Origin: F1-60-MAGs163 sp046091165 | Lineage (GTDB): Bacteria > Actinomycetota > Thermoleophilia > Solirubrobacterales > Solirubrobacteraceae | Assembly: GCA_046091165.1 (NCBI GenBank) | Contig: JBJTBE010000008.1 | Location: forward strand, 1 to 64,000 | Direction: 5' to 3' | Length of the DNA stretch: 64,000 nt | The notes under the pieces: model-generated | Seen by the model: the letters and a program-made list of their open reading frames with translations, nothing else | Databases searched by the model: none | What the model was told of the DNA's origin: nothing | Shown here: in pieces, positions 1 to 7,637 of the stretch | Position numbering within the stretch: the stretch's first letter is position 1 | Layout: each line of letters begins with the position of its first letter | Program-made: the position numbers and the translations under genes

Positions 1-131
1 GCGATGGTCTCGTCGATTACGACGTCGCCCTCCGCGTCCTCGGCGACGACGACGTCATCGACGACGGTGTTGCCCTCGTCGTCCTCGGCGACCTCGACTA
101 CCTCGGTGACCTCAACTTCTTCTTCGTCCAT
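1..131 (-). CDS. Small acidic protein, copy 2 (partial, runs off the window)
   Basis: Not a recognised family. The visible 43 residues start MDEEEVEVTEVVEVAEDDEG and are almost only V, E, D, A, T and G; there is no Cys, Trp or Lys. A GGAGG Shine-Dalgarno sequence lies just upstream of the ATG at 131. Residues V-A-E-D-A-E-G-D-V-V-I-D-E-T match V-A-E-D-A-E-G-D-V-V-V-E-E-T of the neighbouring gene at 259..381, and the DNA is similar too, so the two look like a tandem duplication. The stop codon is outside the window. Function unknown; it is too hydrophilic to be a CydX-type oxidase subunit. Confidence 0.55.
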   Translation of the reverse strand, partial: MDEEEVEVTEVVEVAEDDEGNTVVDDVVVAEDAEGDVVIDETI

Positions 132-217
132 CTGGTCCTCCAGGGTTGGATTGGTTGCTGCGAAAGCTATTGGTTGGGCGCTCGGCGGGCAATGCGGCCG
201 GCCCGCAGAGAGACGAC

Positions 218-252
218 GGGAGCGGGAGGCCCGATACGGCCTGCCCGCTCCC
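218..252 (-). terminator. Stem-loop after the acidic gene
   Basis: Arms 218..231 and 238..252 pair over 14 bp with one bulge around a 6-nt loop (CGATAC). The hairpin lies 6 nt past the stop codon of the 259..381 gene in its direction of transcription. There is no clear U-tract, so this is either a weak intrinsic terminator or an mRNA-stabilising hairpin between the two acidic genes. Confidence 0.5.
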
Positions 253-258
253 GCGGCG

Positions 259-381
259 CTACTCGTCGCCGTCGTCTTCCACCGCGACGTCGGTCTCCTC
301 GACCACGACATCGCCCTCGGCATCTTCGGCTACGTCGACCTCTTCGACGACGACCTCGTCGCCATTCTGCTCATCGTCCAT
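259..381 (-). CDS. Small acidic protein, copy 1 (40 aa)
   Basis: Forty residues, start ATG at 381, stop TAG. The protein begins MDDEQNGDEVVVEEVDVAED and carries well over a third Asp/Glu with no Lys, Arg, Cys or aromatic residue. An AAGGAGG Shine-Dalgarno sequence sits 6 nt before the ATG, one of the best in the window, which is the main reason to believe it is translated. It starts 33 nt after cydB stops, on the same strand. The paralogue at 1..131 follows. No family recognised. A disordered acidic peptide is the most that can be said. Confidence 0.55.
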   Translation of the reverse strand: MDDEQNGDEVVVEEVDVAEDAEGDVVVEETDVAVEDDGDE

Positions 382-414
382 TGCTGCCTCCTTGATTGTT
401 GCGTTGCCGGAAAC

Positions 415-1479
415 CTATTCGCCGCCGCCCGGCTGGGCAACGCCACCGCGGGGGGAGAGCGGCGGCTCGCCTCGCCCGAGGCGTGACATGAGGGTGCGAA
501 AGCCCCACCACTGGTAGAGGACGATCAGCGGGACGAAGACCGCGGCGCCGACCGTCATGACGGTGAGCGTGTACTGGGAGGAGCCGGCCTCCGCGATGGT
601 GATGCTCTGGTCCAGGCCCAGGGAGGAGACCATGATCCGGGGGAAGAGCGCGATGAAGAGCGCGGCAACCCAGCTCACGACGGTGAGGGCGGTGGCGGCG
701 AAGGCATGGGTGTCCCGGCCACGCCGGGCCAGGACAACAGCCGCCACGATGGCTACGCAGCCGATCGCCGCCGGAATGGCCACCAGCCAGGCCGGCCTGT
801 CGGCAGTCGAAGAGGCGACGACGACCGTCGCCACGAACCAGGCGACAACCACGATCGCCGCCGGGATTGCGGCCTGGCGGGCACGGGCCGAAGCGCGGGC
901 ACGCAGCTCCTCGGGGGCCCGGATGGCCAGGAAGACCGCCCCGTGGAAGAGGAAGAGCGCCACCAGCGAGAGCCCCCCGAGGACCGTGTACGCGGAGAAG
1001 AAGTCCAGGACGTTCCCCAGGTAGCGGTCCTCGCCGATCTGCGCACCGCCGTTTACGGGCAGCCCGGCGAGCAGGGCCGTCAGCGCCACCCCCCAGATCA
1101 GGGGCGCGAGGAAGCTCGCCGCCGTGTTCACCTTCGTCCAGAAGCCCCTCCACTTCGGTTCAACGCGGCCGCGCCACTCGAACGAAAGGATTCGCAGGAG
1201 GAGAACCACGATCAGGACCACGAGGGCGAGGTAGGCGCCCTCCAGCCAGGTCCCGTACCAGACCGGGAAGGCGGCGAAGGTCAGGCCCCCGGCCACTAGC
1301 AGCCAGACCTCGTTGGCGTCCCATACCGGGCCGATCGTCTCCAGCAGCTCGCCGCGCTCGTCCTCGTCGCGGCCGTCGAAGGGCAGCATCATCCCCACCC
1401 CGAAATCGAATCCCTCGAGGACCAGGTAGGTGGCCCAGAAGGCGCCGATGGCGAAGAACCAGAAGTCGGCGAGTTCCAT
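415..1479 (-). CDS. cydB: Cytochrome bd ubiquinol oxidase subunit II
   Basis: Integral membrane subunit of cytochrome bd oxidase, which oxidises quinol and reduces O2 to water in the cytoplasmic membrane. The 354-residue protein opens MELADFWFFAIGAFWATYLV, continues into LEGFDFGVGMMLPF, and has the conserved block GPVWDANEVWLLVAGG near residue 55; about eight membrane segments follow. An open frame extends upstream, but the ATG at 1479 matches the family N-terminus and lies 1 nt after the cydA stop, indicating translational coupling. Length is normal for CydB. No cydX-like hydrophobic micro-ORF follows. Confidence 0.96.
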   Translation of the reverse strand: MELADFWFFAIGAFWATYLVLEGFDFGVGMMLPFDGRDEDERGELLETIGPVWDANEVWLLVAGGLTFAAFPVWYGTWLEGAYLALVVLIVVLLLRILSFEWRGRVEPKWRGFWTKVNTAASFLAPLIWGVALTALLAGLPVNGGAQIGEDRYLGNVLDFFSAYTVLGGLSLVALFLFHGAVFLAIRAPEELRARASARARQAAIPAAIVVVAWFVATVVVASSTADRPAWLVAIPAAIGCVAIVAAVVLARRGRDTHAFAATALTVVSWVAALFIALFPRIMVSSLGLDQSITIAEAGSSQYTLTVMTVGAAVFVPLIVLYQWWGFRTLMSRLGRGEPPLSPRGGVAQPGGGE

Positions 1480-1480
1480 C

Positions 1481-2899
1481 TCAGAGCCCCGCCACGGCGA
1501 TCGGGCGGTCGTTTTTCTCGGCCGGAGCCGCCTCCGGCGGGTCAACGCGCGCGTAGCGGCGCAGGAGCACGAATGCGGTTATCGCGAGCACGGTGTAGAG
1601 CCCGATGAAGATGGAGAGGCTCGCGGCAATCTCGGCGGCACTGACCGAGGGCGAGACCCCGTCTTCGGTCCGCATCACCTCGTAGACGATCCACGGCTGC
1701 CGGCCGGCCTCGGTGAAGACCCAGCCGATCAGCGCCGAGACGAACGGGAAGGCGATGGCGACCACGCCGAGCCTGAGGAACCAGCGGCTGCTCTCGAGCT
1801 TCCCCCGCCAGTAGAGGAACCCGCCCAGGAGGGCCACCAGCATCGAGAGCGAGCCGATGTAGGCCATGCCGCGCATGCCCCAGTAGGTCAGGAATACGTT
1901 GGGCAGGTAGTTCCCGGGCCCCAGGCGGCTGCGCTGCTCGTCCTGGATCTGCAGCATCCCCTTGACCTCGGAGGTGGGGTTGTTGGTGGCCAGGAACGAG
2001 AGCAGGTACGGGATCTCGATCGTGAAGCTCGGCGTCTGGTCCTCCTCGGTGAACCCGCCGACCTGGAAGATCGAGAACGAAGCCGGTTTCTCGCTGTTCC
2101 ACAGCGCCTCGGCGGCGGCGATCTTCATCGGCTGCGGGCCCCCGTAGAGCGCCACTCCGAACTCGCTGCCGACGGCGAGGTTGAGGGCCGTGGCCGGAAT
2201 GGCGACAATCAGCGCGAGCTTGACTATGGGGCGGAAGAGCGCGGCGTTGCGGCCCTTGAGGATGTGCCAGCAGGCCACGCCGAGAAGCAGGAAGGCACCG
2301 GCCATCAGACCCATCAGCAGGGTGTGGGCGACCGCCCAGATGGCAATCGGGTTCGATACGACCGACCAGAGGTTCTCTATCCGCGCCTGGCCGGTGGATG
2401 GGTCGATCGAGTACCCGACCGGGTTCTGCATCCAGGAGTTGGCCATCAGGATGAAGGTGGTGGAGAGCCAGGTGCCTCCCGCGACGAGCCAGATCGTCGC
2501 GAGGTGCATCTTCGGGGAGAGACGGTTCCAGCCGAAGATCCACAGGCCGATGAAGGTCGACTCGAGCATGAAGGCGGCCAGCCCCTCGAGCGCGAGGGTG
2601 GAGCCGAACACGTCTCCGACGAAGGCCGAGTAGGCCGACCAGTTCATCCCGAACTGGAACTCCTGGAGCAGCCCGGTGGCGGCACCGATGGCGAAGTTGA
2701 TGATCAGGAGCGTCCCGAAGAACTTCGTCAGGCGCAGCCACTGGTCGTTGCCGGTGCGGTACCAGAGCGTCTGCATGATGGCCACGAGCGGGGCGAGGCC
2801 GAGGGTCAGCGGGACGAAGGTGAAGTGGTAGAGCGTCGTGCCGGCAAACTGCCACCGCGCGAGGTCGAGCGCCGAGGCCGCAAGCGGGAGCGTGTCCAT
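1481..2899 (-). CDS. cydA: Cytochrome bd ubiquinol oxidase subunit I
   Basis: Quinol-oxidising, haem-binding subunit of cytochrome bd oxidase. Visible marks: QFAGTTLYHFTFVPLTLGL near the N-terminus with the haem-ligand His25; LESTFIGLWIFGWNRLSP; FILMANSWMQNPVGY with the conserved Met region; and GRQPW in the C-terminal half. At 472 residues it is the short-Q-loop type common outside proteobacteria. It follows the FGE gene by 21 nt. A box TAGTCT ends 6 nt before the ATG (see 2900..2911), so cydAB may have its own leaderless promoter besides read-through from the ABC genes. Confidence 0.96.
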   Translation of the reverse strand: MDTLPLAASALDLARWQFAGTTLYHFTFVPLTLGLAPLVAIMQTLWYRTGNDQWLRLTKFFGTLLIINFAIGAATGLLQEFQFGMNWSAYSAFVGDVFGSTLALEGLAAFMLESTFIGLWIFGWNRLSPKMHLATIWLVAGGTWLSTTFILMANSWMQNPVGYSIDPSTGQARIENLWSVVSNPIAIWAVAHTLLMGLMAGAFLLLGVACWHILKGRNAALFRPIVKLALIVAIPATALNLAVGSEFGVALYGGPQPMKIAAAEALWNSEKPASFSIFQVGGFTEEDQTPSFTIEIPYLLSFLATNNPTSEVKGMLQIQDEQRSRLGPGNYLPNVFLTYWGMRGMAYIGSLSMLVALLGGFLYWRGKLESSRWFLRLGVVAIAFPFVSALIGWVFTEAGRQPWIVYEVMRTEDGVSPSVSAAEIAASLSIFIGLYTVLAITAFVLLRRYARVDPPEAAPAEKNDRPIAVAGL

Positions 2900-2911
2900 G
2901 GGGCGAGACTA
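2900..2911 (-). promoter_or_regulatory. Candidate leaderless -10 box for cydAB
   Basis: On the minus strand TAGTCT (2911..2906) is followed by 6 nt and then the cydA ATG, so transcription would start at the A of ATG. No Shine-Dalgarno sequence is present. No clear -35 is seen. Confidence 0.5.
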
Positions 2912-2920
2912 CACCGGAGG

Positions 2921-3772
2921 TCAACGGCTGGCGACGAGGCGAAAGCCGGTGTTGCCGCTGGTGCTGTCGGGCGTGTTGCTGCTGCGGGCGTCGACCCGGT
3001 AGCGGCCGCAGTAGGAGGCGTGGCAGAGGTAGGAGCCGCCCCGGACCACCCGGGGATCTCCGGCCGCCGGGCCCTGCGGGTCGGACGAGGGCCCCTCCCG
3101 GTAGGTGTTGGCGTTGAACCGGTCCGAGCACCACTCCCAGACATTCCCGGTGGTGTCGACCAGGCCGAAGCCGTTCGGGTCGTAGGTCCCTACCGGAGAG
3201 GTGCCGGCCCAGCCGTCGGCGCAGCTGTTGACGGCGGGAAACTCGCCCTGGAAGACGTTCATCATGTGCCGTCCGCCAGGCTCGAGCTCGTCGCCCCACG
3301 GGAAGGGTGCGCCGGAAAGGCCGCCACGGGCGGCGAACTCCCATTCCGCCTCGGTGGGGAGACGCCCGCCGGCCCAGGCACAGTAGGCGGCCGCGTCGTT
3401 CCAGCTCACGTGGGTGACCGGATGCTCTTCACGGCCGTCGAGGCCGCTCTGCGGCCCCTCGGGATGGCGCCACTGGGCGCCGAAGACCTGGCGCCACCAG
3501 GGAGCGCGCTCGATCGCCCGCGTCGGCTCGAAGTCCTCGGGCAGGAACATCGTGAAGACGAACGACCACCCGGCCCGCTCGGCTTCGGTGACGTGCCCGG
3601 TCTGGTCGGCGAAGGCGCCGAACTCCCGGTTGGTGACCGGCGCGGACCCGATCGCGAAGGGGCTGAGGGTCACCTCGCGGACCGGCTCCTCGCCGTCCTG
3701 CGGATATCCGTCCCCGCGCGGGTTGCCCATCAGGAAGCTCCCGCCGTCGAGCTCGATCAGCCGGTCGCCCAT
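2921..3772 (-). CDS. Formylglycine-generating enzyme (SUMF1/FGE-sulfatase family)
   Basis: Oxidises the Cys of a C-x-P-x-R motif in type I sulfatases to formylglycine. The 283-residue protein is one FGE-sulfatase domain: GGSFLMGNPRGDGYPQDGE at the start, PVTHVSWNDAAAYCAWAGG and RLPTEAEWEFAARGG in the middle, then TGNVWEWCSDRF. The C-terminal GGSYLCHASYCGRYR holds the copper-binding pair C250 and C255 with the FGE spacing, so this is likely a true FGE rather than a generic SUMF1-like protein. Its ATG overlaps the stop of the ABC gene (TGATG). No sulfatase lies in the window, so the substrate is unknown; the link with the exporter and bd oxidase is only positional. Confidence 0.88.
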   Translation of the reverse strand: MGDRLIELDGGSFLMGNPRGDGYPQDGEEPVREVTLSPFAIGSAPVTNREFGAFADQTGHVTEAERAGWSFVFTMFLPEDFEPTRAIERAPWWRQVFGAQWRHPEGPQSGLDGREEHPVTHVSWNDAAAYCAWAGGRLPTEAEWEFAARGGLSGAPFPWGDELEPGGRHMMNVFQGEFPAVNSCADGWAGTSPVGTYDPNGFGLVDTTGNVWEWCSDRFNANTYREGPSSDPQGPAAGDPRVVRGGSYLCHASYCGRYRVDARSSNTPDSTSGNTGFRLVASR

Positions 3773-5586
3773 CAGGAGGCCTGGGCCGCCCAGTCGTGGT
3801 AGAGCGCGGCGTAGGAGCCGCCGGCGGCTACCAGCTCGTCGTGGCTTCCCTGCTCGACCACCCGGCCGTGCTCGAGCACGACGATCCTGTCGGCCTCCCG
3901 GATCGTCGAAAGCCGATGGGCGATCACGATCGCCGTGCGCCCGGCAAGGAGGCGCCGGAGCCCTTCCTCGATGGCCAGCTCGGTGTGGATGTCCACGTTC
4001 GACGTGGCCTCGTCGAGCACGAGGATGCGCGGGTCGGCGGCGATCGCCCGGGCGAAGGCGACGAGCTGGCGCTGGCCGGCGGAGAGCTGGACTCCCCGCT
4101 CGCCGACCTCCGTGTCCATGCCGTTTGGAAGCGACTCGATGAAGGGCATCGCTCCGGCGGCCAGGGCCGCCGCCTCGATCTCCTCCCGGCTGGCGTCCGG
4201 GGCCCCGAAGGCGATGTTGTCGGCGATCGTGCCGCTGAACAGGTAGGCCTCCTGCGGGACGTATCCCATCTGGGAGCGCAGCGAGTCCATGGTGACCGTC
4301 CGCAGGTCGTGGCCGTCAACCGTCACGGAGCCCTCACCGGGGTCGTAAAAGCGCGCGACGAGCTTGGCCAGTGTCGACTTGCCGGCGCCGGTCGAGCCGA
4401 CCAGGGCGATCGTCTTGCCGGGCTCCACCACCAGGTCGATCCCGCTGACCGCGGGCGGTCCGGGCTCCCCCGAGTCGCCTCGTGCCGGGTAGGCGAAGGT
4501 CACCGCGTCGAACCCGATCCGTCCCTTCACCGGGGGAAGCGGCACGGCGCCGGGCGAGTCGGTGAGATCGGGCTCGGTGTCCAGGAGCTCGAAGATCTTG
4601 TCGAGCGCCGCCATGCCGGACTGGTAGGTGGTGTAGACCTGCGAGAGCTGGCTGATCGGGTCGAAGAAACCGTTGAGCGCGGCGACGAAGCCGACGAGTA
4701 CGCCGATCTCGATGTTGCCGTCGATCGCCTGCAGGCCGCCAAAGAGAATCACCAGCACCGTGGCCAGGGCGCTGACGAACTCGACGGCAGGGAAGTAGCT
4801 GGCGTTGAGCCAGACCGTCTTCATGTTCGCCTCCCGGTTGGCGGCGTTCAGGCCGGCAAAGCGGGCGCGGTGCATCGGCTCCTGGGCGAAGGCACGCACG
4901 ACGTGCACGCCGGAGAGGGTCTCCTGGAGATAGGCGGTCAGGGAGCCGATCGTCTCCCGGGTGCGGCGGTAGGCGTCGGCGCTGGCGACCCTGAAGATGA
5001 GGGACAGCAGCGCCATCACCGGGAAGATCAGGAAGATCAGCAGTGCGAGCTGCCAGTCGAGCAGCAGCAGGATCACCATCGAGCCCAGGAGGGTCAGCGT
5101 GGCCGAGAAGAGCGTGATGACGGTGTCGGTGACCAGCGAGTTCAGCGCCTCGACGTCGTTGGTCATCCGGCTGATGAGCACCCCTGAGGGGCGGCTGTCG
5201 TAGAAGCCCACCGGCATCTCCTGGAGATGGCGGAAGATCCGGCGACGCAGGTCCTGGAGCGCCCGCTGGCCCACCCAGCCGACCAGGTAGGTCTGCAGGT
5301 AGGAGGTTCCCCAGACGATCAGCACGCTCGCCAGGTAGGCCACCACGACGAGGTTCAGCGCAGACAGGTTGCCGGGGATGATCCCGTCGTCGATCGCCTT
5401 GGCGGCCAGCGGTGCGGGTGCCAGGGAGGCGGCGACGCCGATCACCAGCGCCGCGAACATCACGGCGGTCCGCCCGCGGTAGGGGCCGATCAGCCTCACC
5501 AGGCCGCGAAGCTTGCGTCCCCGTCCCGAAGTGCCCTTCAGGCGGCGCTGGATGTCGGCCCGGCGGTCGGCGACGGCGGTGGTCAC
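3772..5586 (-). CDS. ABC exporter, fused permease/ATPase, catalytically complete subunit
   Basis: Type IV ABC exporter half-transporter of 604 residues: six membrane segments in roughly residues 30-320, then a nucleotide-binding domain. Walker A GSTGAGKST (about 395-403), signature LSAGQRQ (about 500), Walker B LVLDEATSNVD with the catalytic Glu, and H-loop VIAHRLSTI are intact. The GTG start overlaps the stop of the upstream ABC gene by 4 nt. With that partner, whose Walker B Glu is replaced, it forms a textbook asymmetric heterodimer of the TM287/288 or BmrCD kind. Substrate unknown; CydDC was considered because cydAB follows, but specific CydDC features are not evident. Confidence 0.92.
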   Translation of the reverse strand: MTTAVADRRADIQRRLKGTSGRGRKLRGLVRLIGPYRGRTAVMFAALVIGVAASLAPAPLAAKAIDDGIIPGNLSALNLVVVAYLASVLIVWGTSYLQTYLVGWVGQRALQDLRRRIFRHLQEMPVGFYDSRPSGVLISRMTNDVEALNSLVTDTVITLFSATLTLLGSMVILLLLDWQLALLIFLIFPVMALLSLIFRVASADAYRRTRETIGSLTAYLQETLSGVHVVRAFAQEPMHRARFAGLNAANREANMKTVWLNASYFPAVEFVSALATVLVILFGGLQAIDGNIEIGVLVGFVAALNGFFDPISQLSQVYTTYQSGMAALDKIFELLDTEPDLTDSPGAVPLPPVKGRIGFDAVTFAYPARGDSGEPGPPAVSGIDLVVEPGKTIALVGSTGAGKSTLAKLVARFYDPGEGSVTVDGHDLRTVTMDSLRSQMGYVPQEAYLFSGTIADNIAFGAPDASREEIEAAALAAGAMPFIESLPNGMDTEVGERGVQLSAGQRQLVAFARAIAADPRILVLDEATSNVDIHTELAIEEGLRRLLAGRTAIVIAHRLSTIREADRIVVLEHGRVVEQGSHDELVAAGGSYAALYHDWAAQAS

Positions 5587-7385
5587 AGTCCCGCGACCTC
5601 CCGCTCGACCGGCTTGCGGGTCAGGAAGATCTGGTCGGGCAGGCCCTTCTCGACGATCTGCCGGTAGAGCTCGCTGGCCTCCAGGAGCCTTTCGTGGTCG
5701 CCGTGGGCGACCAGGCGCCCGTCCTCCAGCAGCACGATCTCCCCGGCCAGGGTGATCGTCGAGAGCCGGTGGGCGATGACGAAGGTGGTGCGGCCCTTCA
5801 TGACCTCGGCCAGGGCCTGCTTGATCTCGTGCTCGGTGGAGGCGTCGACGCTCGACGTGGCGTCGTCGAGGATGAGGATCCGCGGGTCGGTGATCAGCGC
5901 CCTGGCGATGGCGATCCGCTGGCGCTGCCCCCCGGAGAGGGTCATGCCGCGCTCGCCGACCATCGTCTCCATCCCCTCCGGCAGCTCCTCTATGAACGAG
6001 AGGGCCTGGGCACGGGCGGCGGCTTCACGGATCTCCGCGTCGCCGGCGTCCGGTTGCCCGTAGGCGATGTTCTCGGCGATGCTGGCTGAAAAGAGGAACG
6101 GGTTGTCGTCGACGACGGCGACCTGGCCGCGCAGTGAGTCGAGCTCCACCTCGCGGACGTCCACCCCGTCGACCAGCACGGCTCCGCCGGTGACGTCGTA
6201 AAGGCGCGGAATCAGCTGGACCAGCGAGCTCTTCCCCGAGCCGGTTCCCCCGACGAGGGCGACCGTGCGCCCGGCCGGGACGGTGAGGTCGATCGCCTGC
6301 AGGGCCTCGCGCGACGAGCCGGGATAGCGGAGCGATGCCCCCTCGAAGCGGACCTCCCCGCGGCCGGGGGGCAGGGCCCGGGCGCCCGGCGGGCTGGTGA
6401 CACGGGGCTGGCGGTCCAGGACCTGGAAGAGGCGGGCGCCGGAGGCGGTGGCCCGCTGGGCGAGCCCGAGGGAGACGCCGAAGGTGCGCATCGGGGAGAT
6501 GAGCATCAGCAGGTAGACGTAGAAGGCGCTGAACGCGCCGATCGTCAGGTTGCCGCCTATGACCTGGCGGCCGCCGATGAACAGAACTGCGGCGAGGCCC
6601 AGCTGGGGGAGGAAGCCGATCAGCGGGTTGTAGAAGGCCTGCAGGCGCGTGGAGATCATCGCCTGCTCGAAGACGCGCCCGACCTGGTAATCGAAGCGGG
6701 CCTGCTGGCGGCGCTCGGCGGCGAAGGCCTTTACCACCCGCACGCCGCCGATGTTCTCCTCGACGTCGGCCGTCAGCTCGGCGATGCGCTGCTGGACCTC
6801 CTGGAGCGCGGGGCGCGAGCGGCGGCCGTAACGGAAGGCGACCAGGATCACGAACGGCACCGGCGCCAGCGACATCACCGCGAGGAACGGATCGGTGATG
6901 AGCATGGCCACGGAGGCCAGGACGATGGTCAGGAGCGACTGGATCATGAAGATGAGCCCGTAGCCCAGGAAGAAGCGGACCGACTGCAGGTCGACGGTGG
7001 CCCTCGACATCAGCTGGCCGGTCTGTTCGGTGTCGAAGAAGGCGAGCTCGAGCGACTGGAGCCGGCGGTACATCCCGGCGCGCAGGTCGTACTCGACTCC
7101 GAGGGATACCCGTCCCGCGACGATCCTCCTGATGAAGGTGAGGCCCAGCCGCAGGATGCCGGCGAGGAAGACCGCCGCAGCGAGGACCCTGAGGTCGGCG
7201 GAGTCGCCCTCGTTGATCTGGTTAATCGCCCGGCCGGTCAGCCAGGGGATCGCGACGGTCATGGCCATGGCGGCGGTGGCAAAGGCGAAACTCGCGATTA
7301 CCGCCCGGCGATAGGGGCGCAGGAATCCCAGCAGCCGCCAGAAGGTGGCCAGGCCGGATTGGGGGGTGGCGTCAAGCGTGCTCAT
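5583..7385 (-). CDS. ABC exporter, fused permease/ATPase, degenerate-site subunit
   Basis: Partner half-transporter, 600 residues. Membrane domain to about residue 330, then Walker A GGTGSGKSS (about 378-386), signature LSGGQRQRIAIARAL, and Walker B ILILDDATSSVD, where the usual catalytic Glu is Asp. That change marks the degenerate ATP site of heterodimeric exporters. The start was placed at ATG 7385 (MSTLDATPQSG); an upstream extension exists but is rich in low-quality sequence. First gene of the leftward run, divergent from the small gene at 7440. No strong Shine-Dalgarno sequence or TANNNT box precedes it. Confidence 0.9.
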   Translation of the reverse strand: MSTLDATPQSGLATFWRLLGFLRPYRRAVIASFAFATAAMAMTVAIPWLTGRAINQINEGDSADLRVLAAAVFLAGILRLGLTFIRRIVAGRVSLGVEYDLRAGMYRRLQSLELAFFDTEQTGQLMSRATVDLQSVRFFLGYGLIFMIQSLLTIVLASVAMLITDPFLAVMSLAPVPFVILVAFRYGRRSRPALQEVQQRIAELTADVEENIGGVRVVKAFAAERRQQARFDYQVGRVFEQAMISTRLQAFYNPLIGFLPQLGLAAVLFIGGRQVIGGNLTIGAFSAFYVYLLMLISPMRTFGVSLGLAQRATASGARLFQVLDRQPRVTSPPGARALPPGRGEVRFEGASLRYPGSSREALQAIDLTVPAGRTVALVGGTGSGKSSLVQLIPRLYDVTGGAVLVDGVDVREVELDSLRGQVAVVDDNPFLFSASIAENIAYGQPDAGDAEIREAAARAQALSFIEELPEGMETMVGERGMTLSGGQRQRIAIARALITDPRILILDDATSSVDASTEHEIKQALAEVMKGRTTFVIAHRLSTITLAGEIVLLEDGRLVAHGDHERLLEASELYRQIVEKGLPDQIFLTRKPVEREVAGL

Positions 7386-7427
7386 CGGATGCGTCGGCCC
7401 ACGGGCCCTCGCCAAGGGTACGGGCGC

Positions 7428-7439
7428 GATAATCGGCCG
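7428..7439 (+). promoter_or_regulatory. Candidate leaderless -10 box for the Cys4 gene
   Basis: GATAAT (7428..7433) is followed by 6 nt and then ATG 7440, the spacing expected when transcription begins at the start codon. It is the closest match to the TATAAT consensus among such boxes in this window. Confidence 0.55.
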
Positions 7440-7631
7440 ATGGCGCGAGAGGACCGGTTTGGGCTCTGCGGTGGCTGCGCCCACCAGAAGCTGGTGGGGA
7501 ATACGCGGGGTTCGAGCTTTTCGATGTGCCTGCGCTCACGCGAGGACCGCGCCTACCCGAAGTACCCGCGGATGCCGGTGGTGCGCTGTGCAGGCTTCGC
7601 ACCCCGCGCCAGGCCCCAGGGTCCCGCCTGA
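7440..7631 (+). CDS. Small Cys4 (zinc-ribbon-like) protein
   Basis: Sixty-three residues starting MAREDRFGLCGGCAHQKLVG. Four cysteines lie as C10-x2-C13 and then single Cys near residues 30 and 50, a plausible zinc site. I believe this resembles short conserved hypothetical proteins of actinobacteria, but cannot name a family. The start at 7440 is chosen because the recognisable sequence begins there and GATAAT ends 6 nt before it. It ends 6 bp from the convergent gene at 7638. Function unknown. Confidence 0.7.
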   Translation: MAREDRFGLCGGCAHQKLVGNTRGSSFSMCLRSREDRAYPKYPRMPVVRCAGFAPRARPQGPA

Positions 7632-7637
7632 CCGGCC

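Noticed and set aside
259..381. CydX-like small subunit of cytochrome bd
   Set aside because: The peptide is strongly acidic with no membrane helix, unlike CydX.
1430..3802. A 790-codon open frame on the plus strand
   Set aside because: Antisense to cydA, FGE and the ABC gene; composition dominated by G, R, E, H and no motif. Long open shadow frames are expected at this GC content.
3772..7385. CydDC label for the ABC pair
   Set aside because: Considered because cydAB follows. The degenerate/complete Walker B pairing and order fit TM287/288-type exporters, and no CydDC-specific feature was seen.
1..7385. Peptide-modification (RiPP) cluster made of the acidic peptides, FGE and exporter
   Set aside because: The peptides have no Cys, no leader-like boundary and no protease partner, and the FGE has the standard sulfatase-type site. 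The genes are also separated by cydAB.
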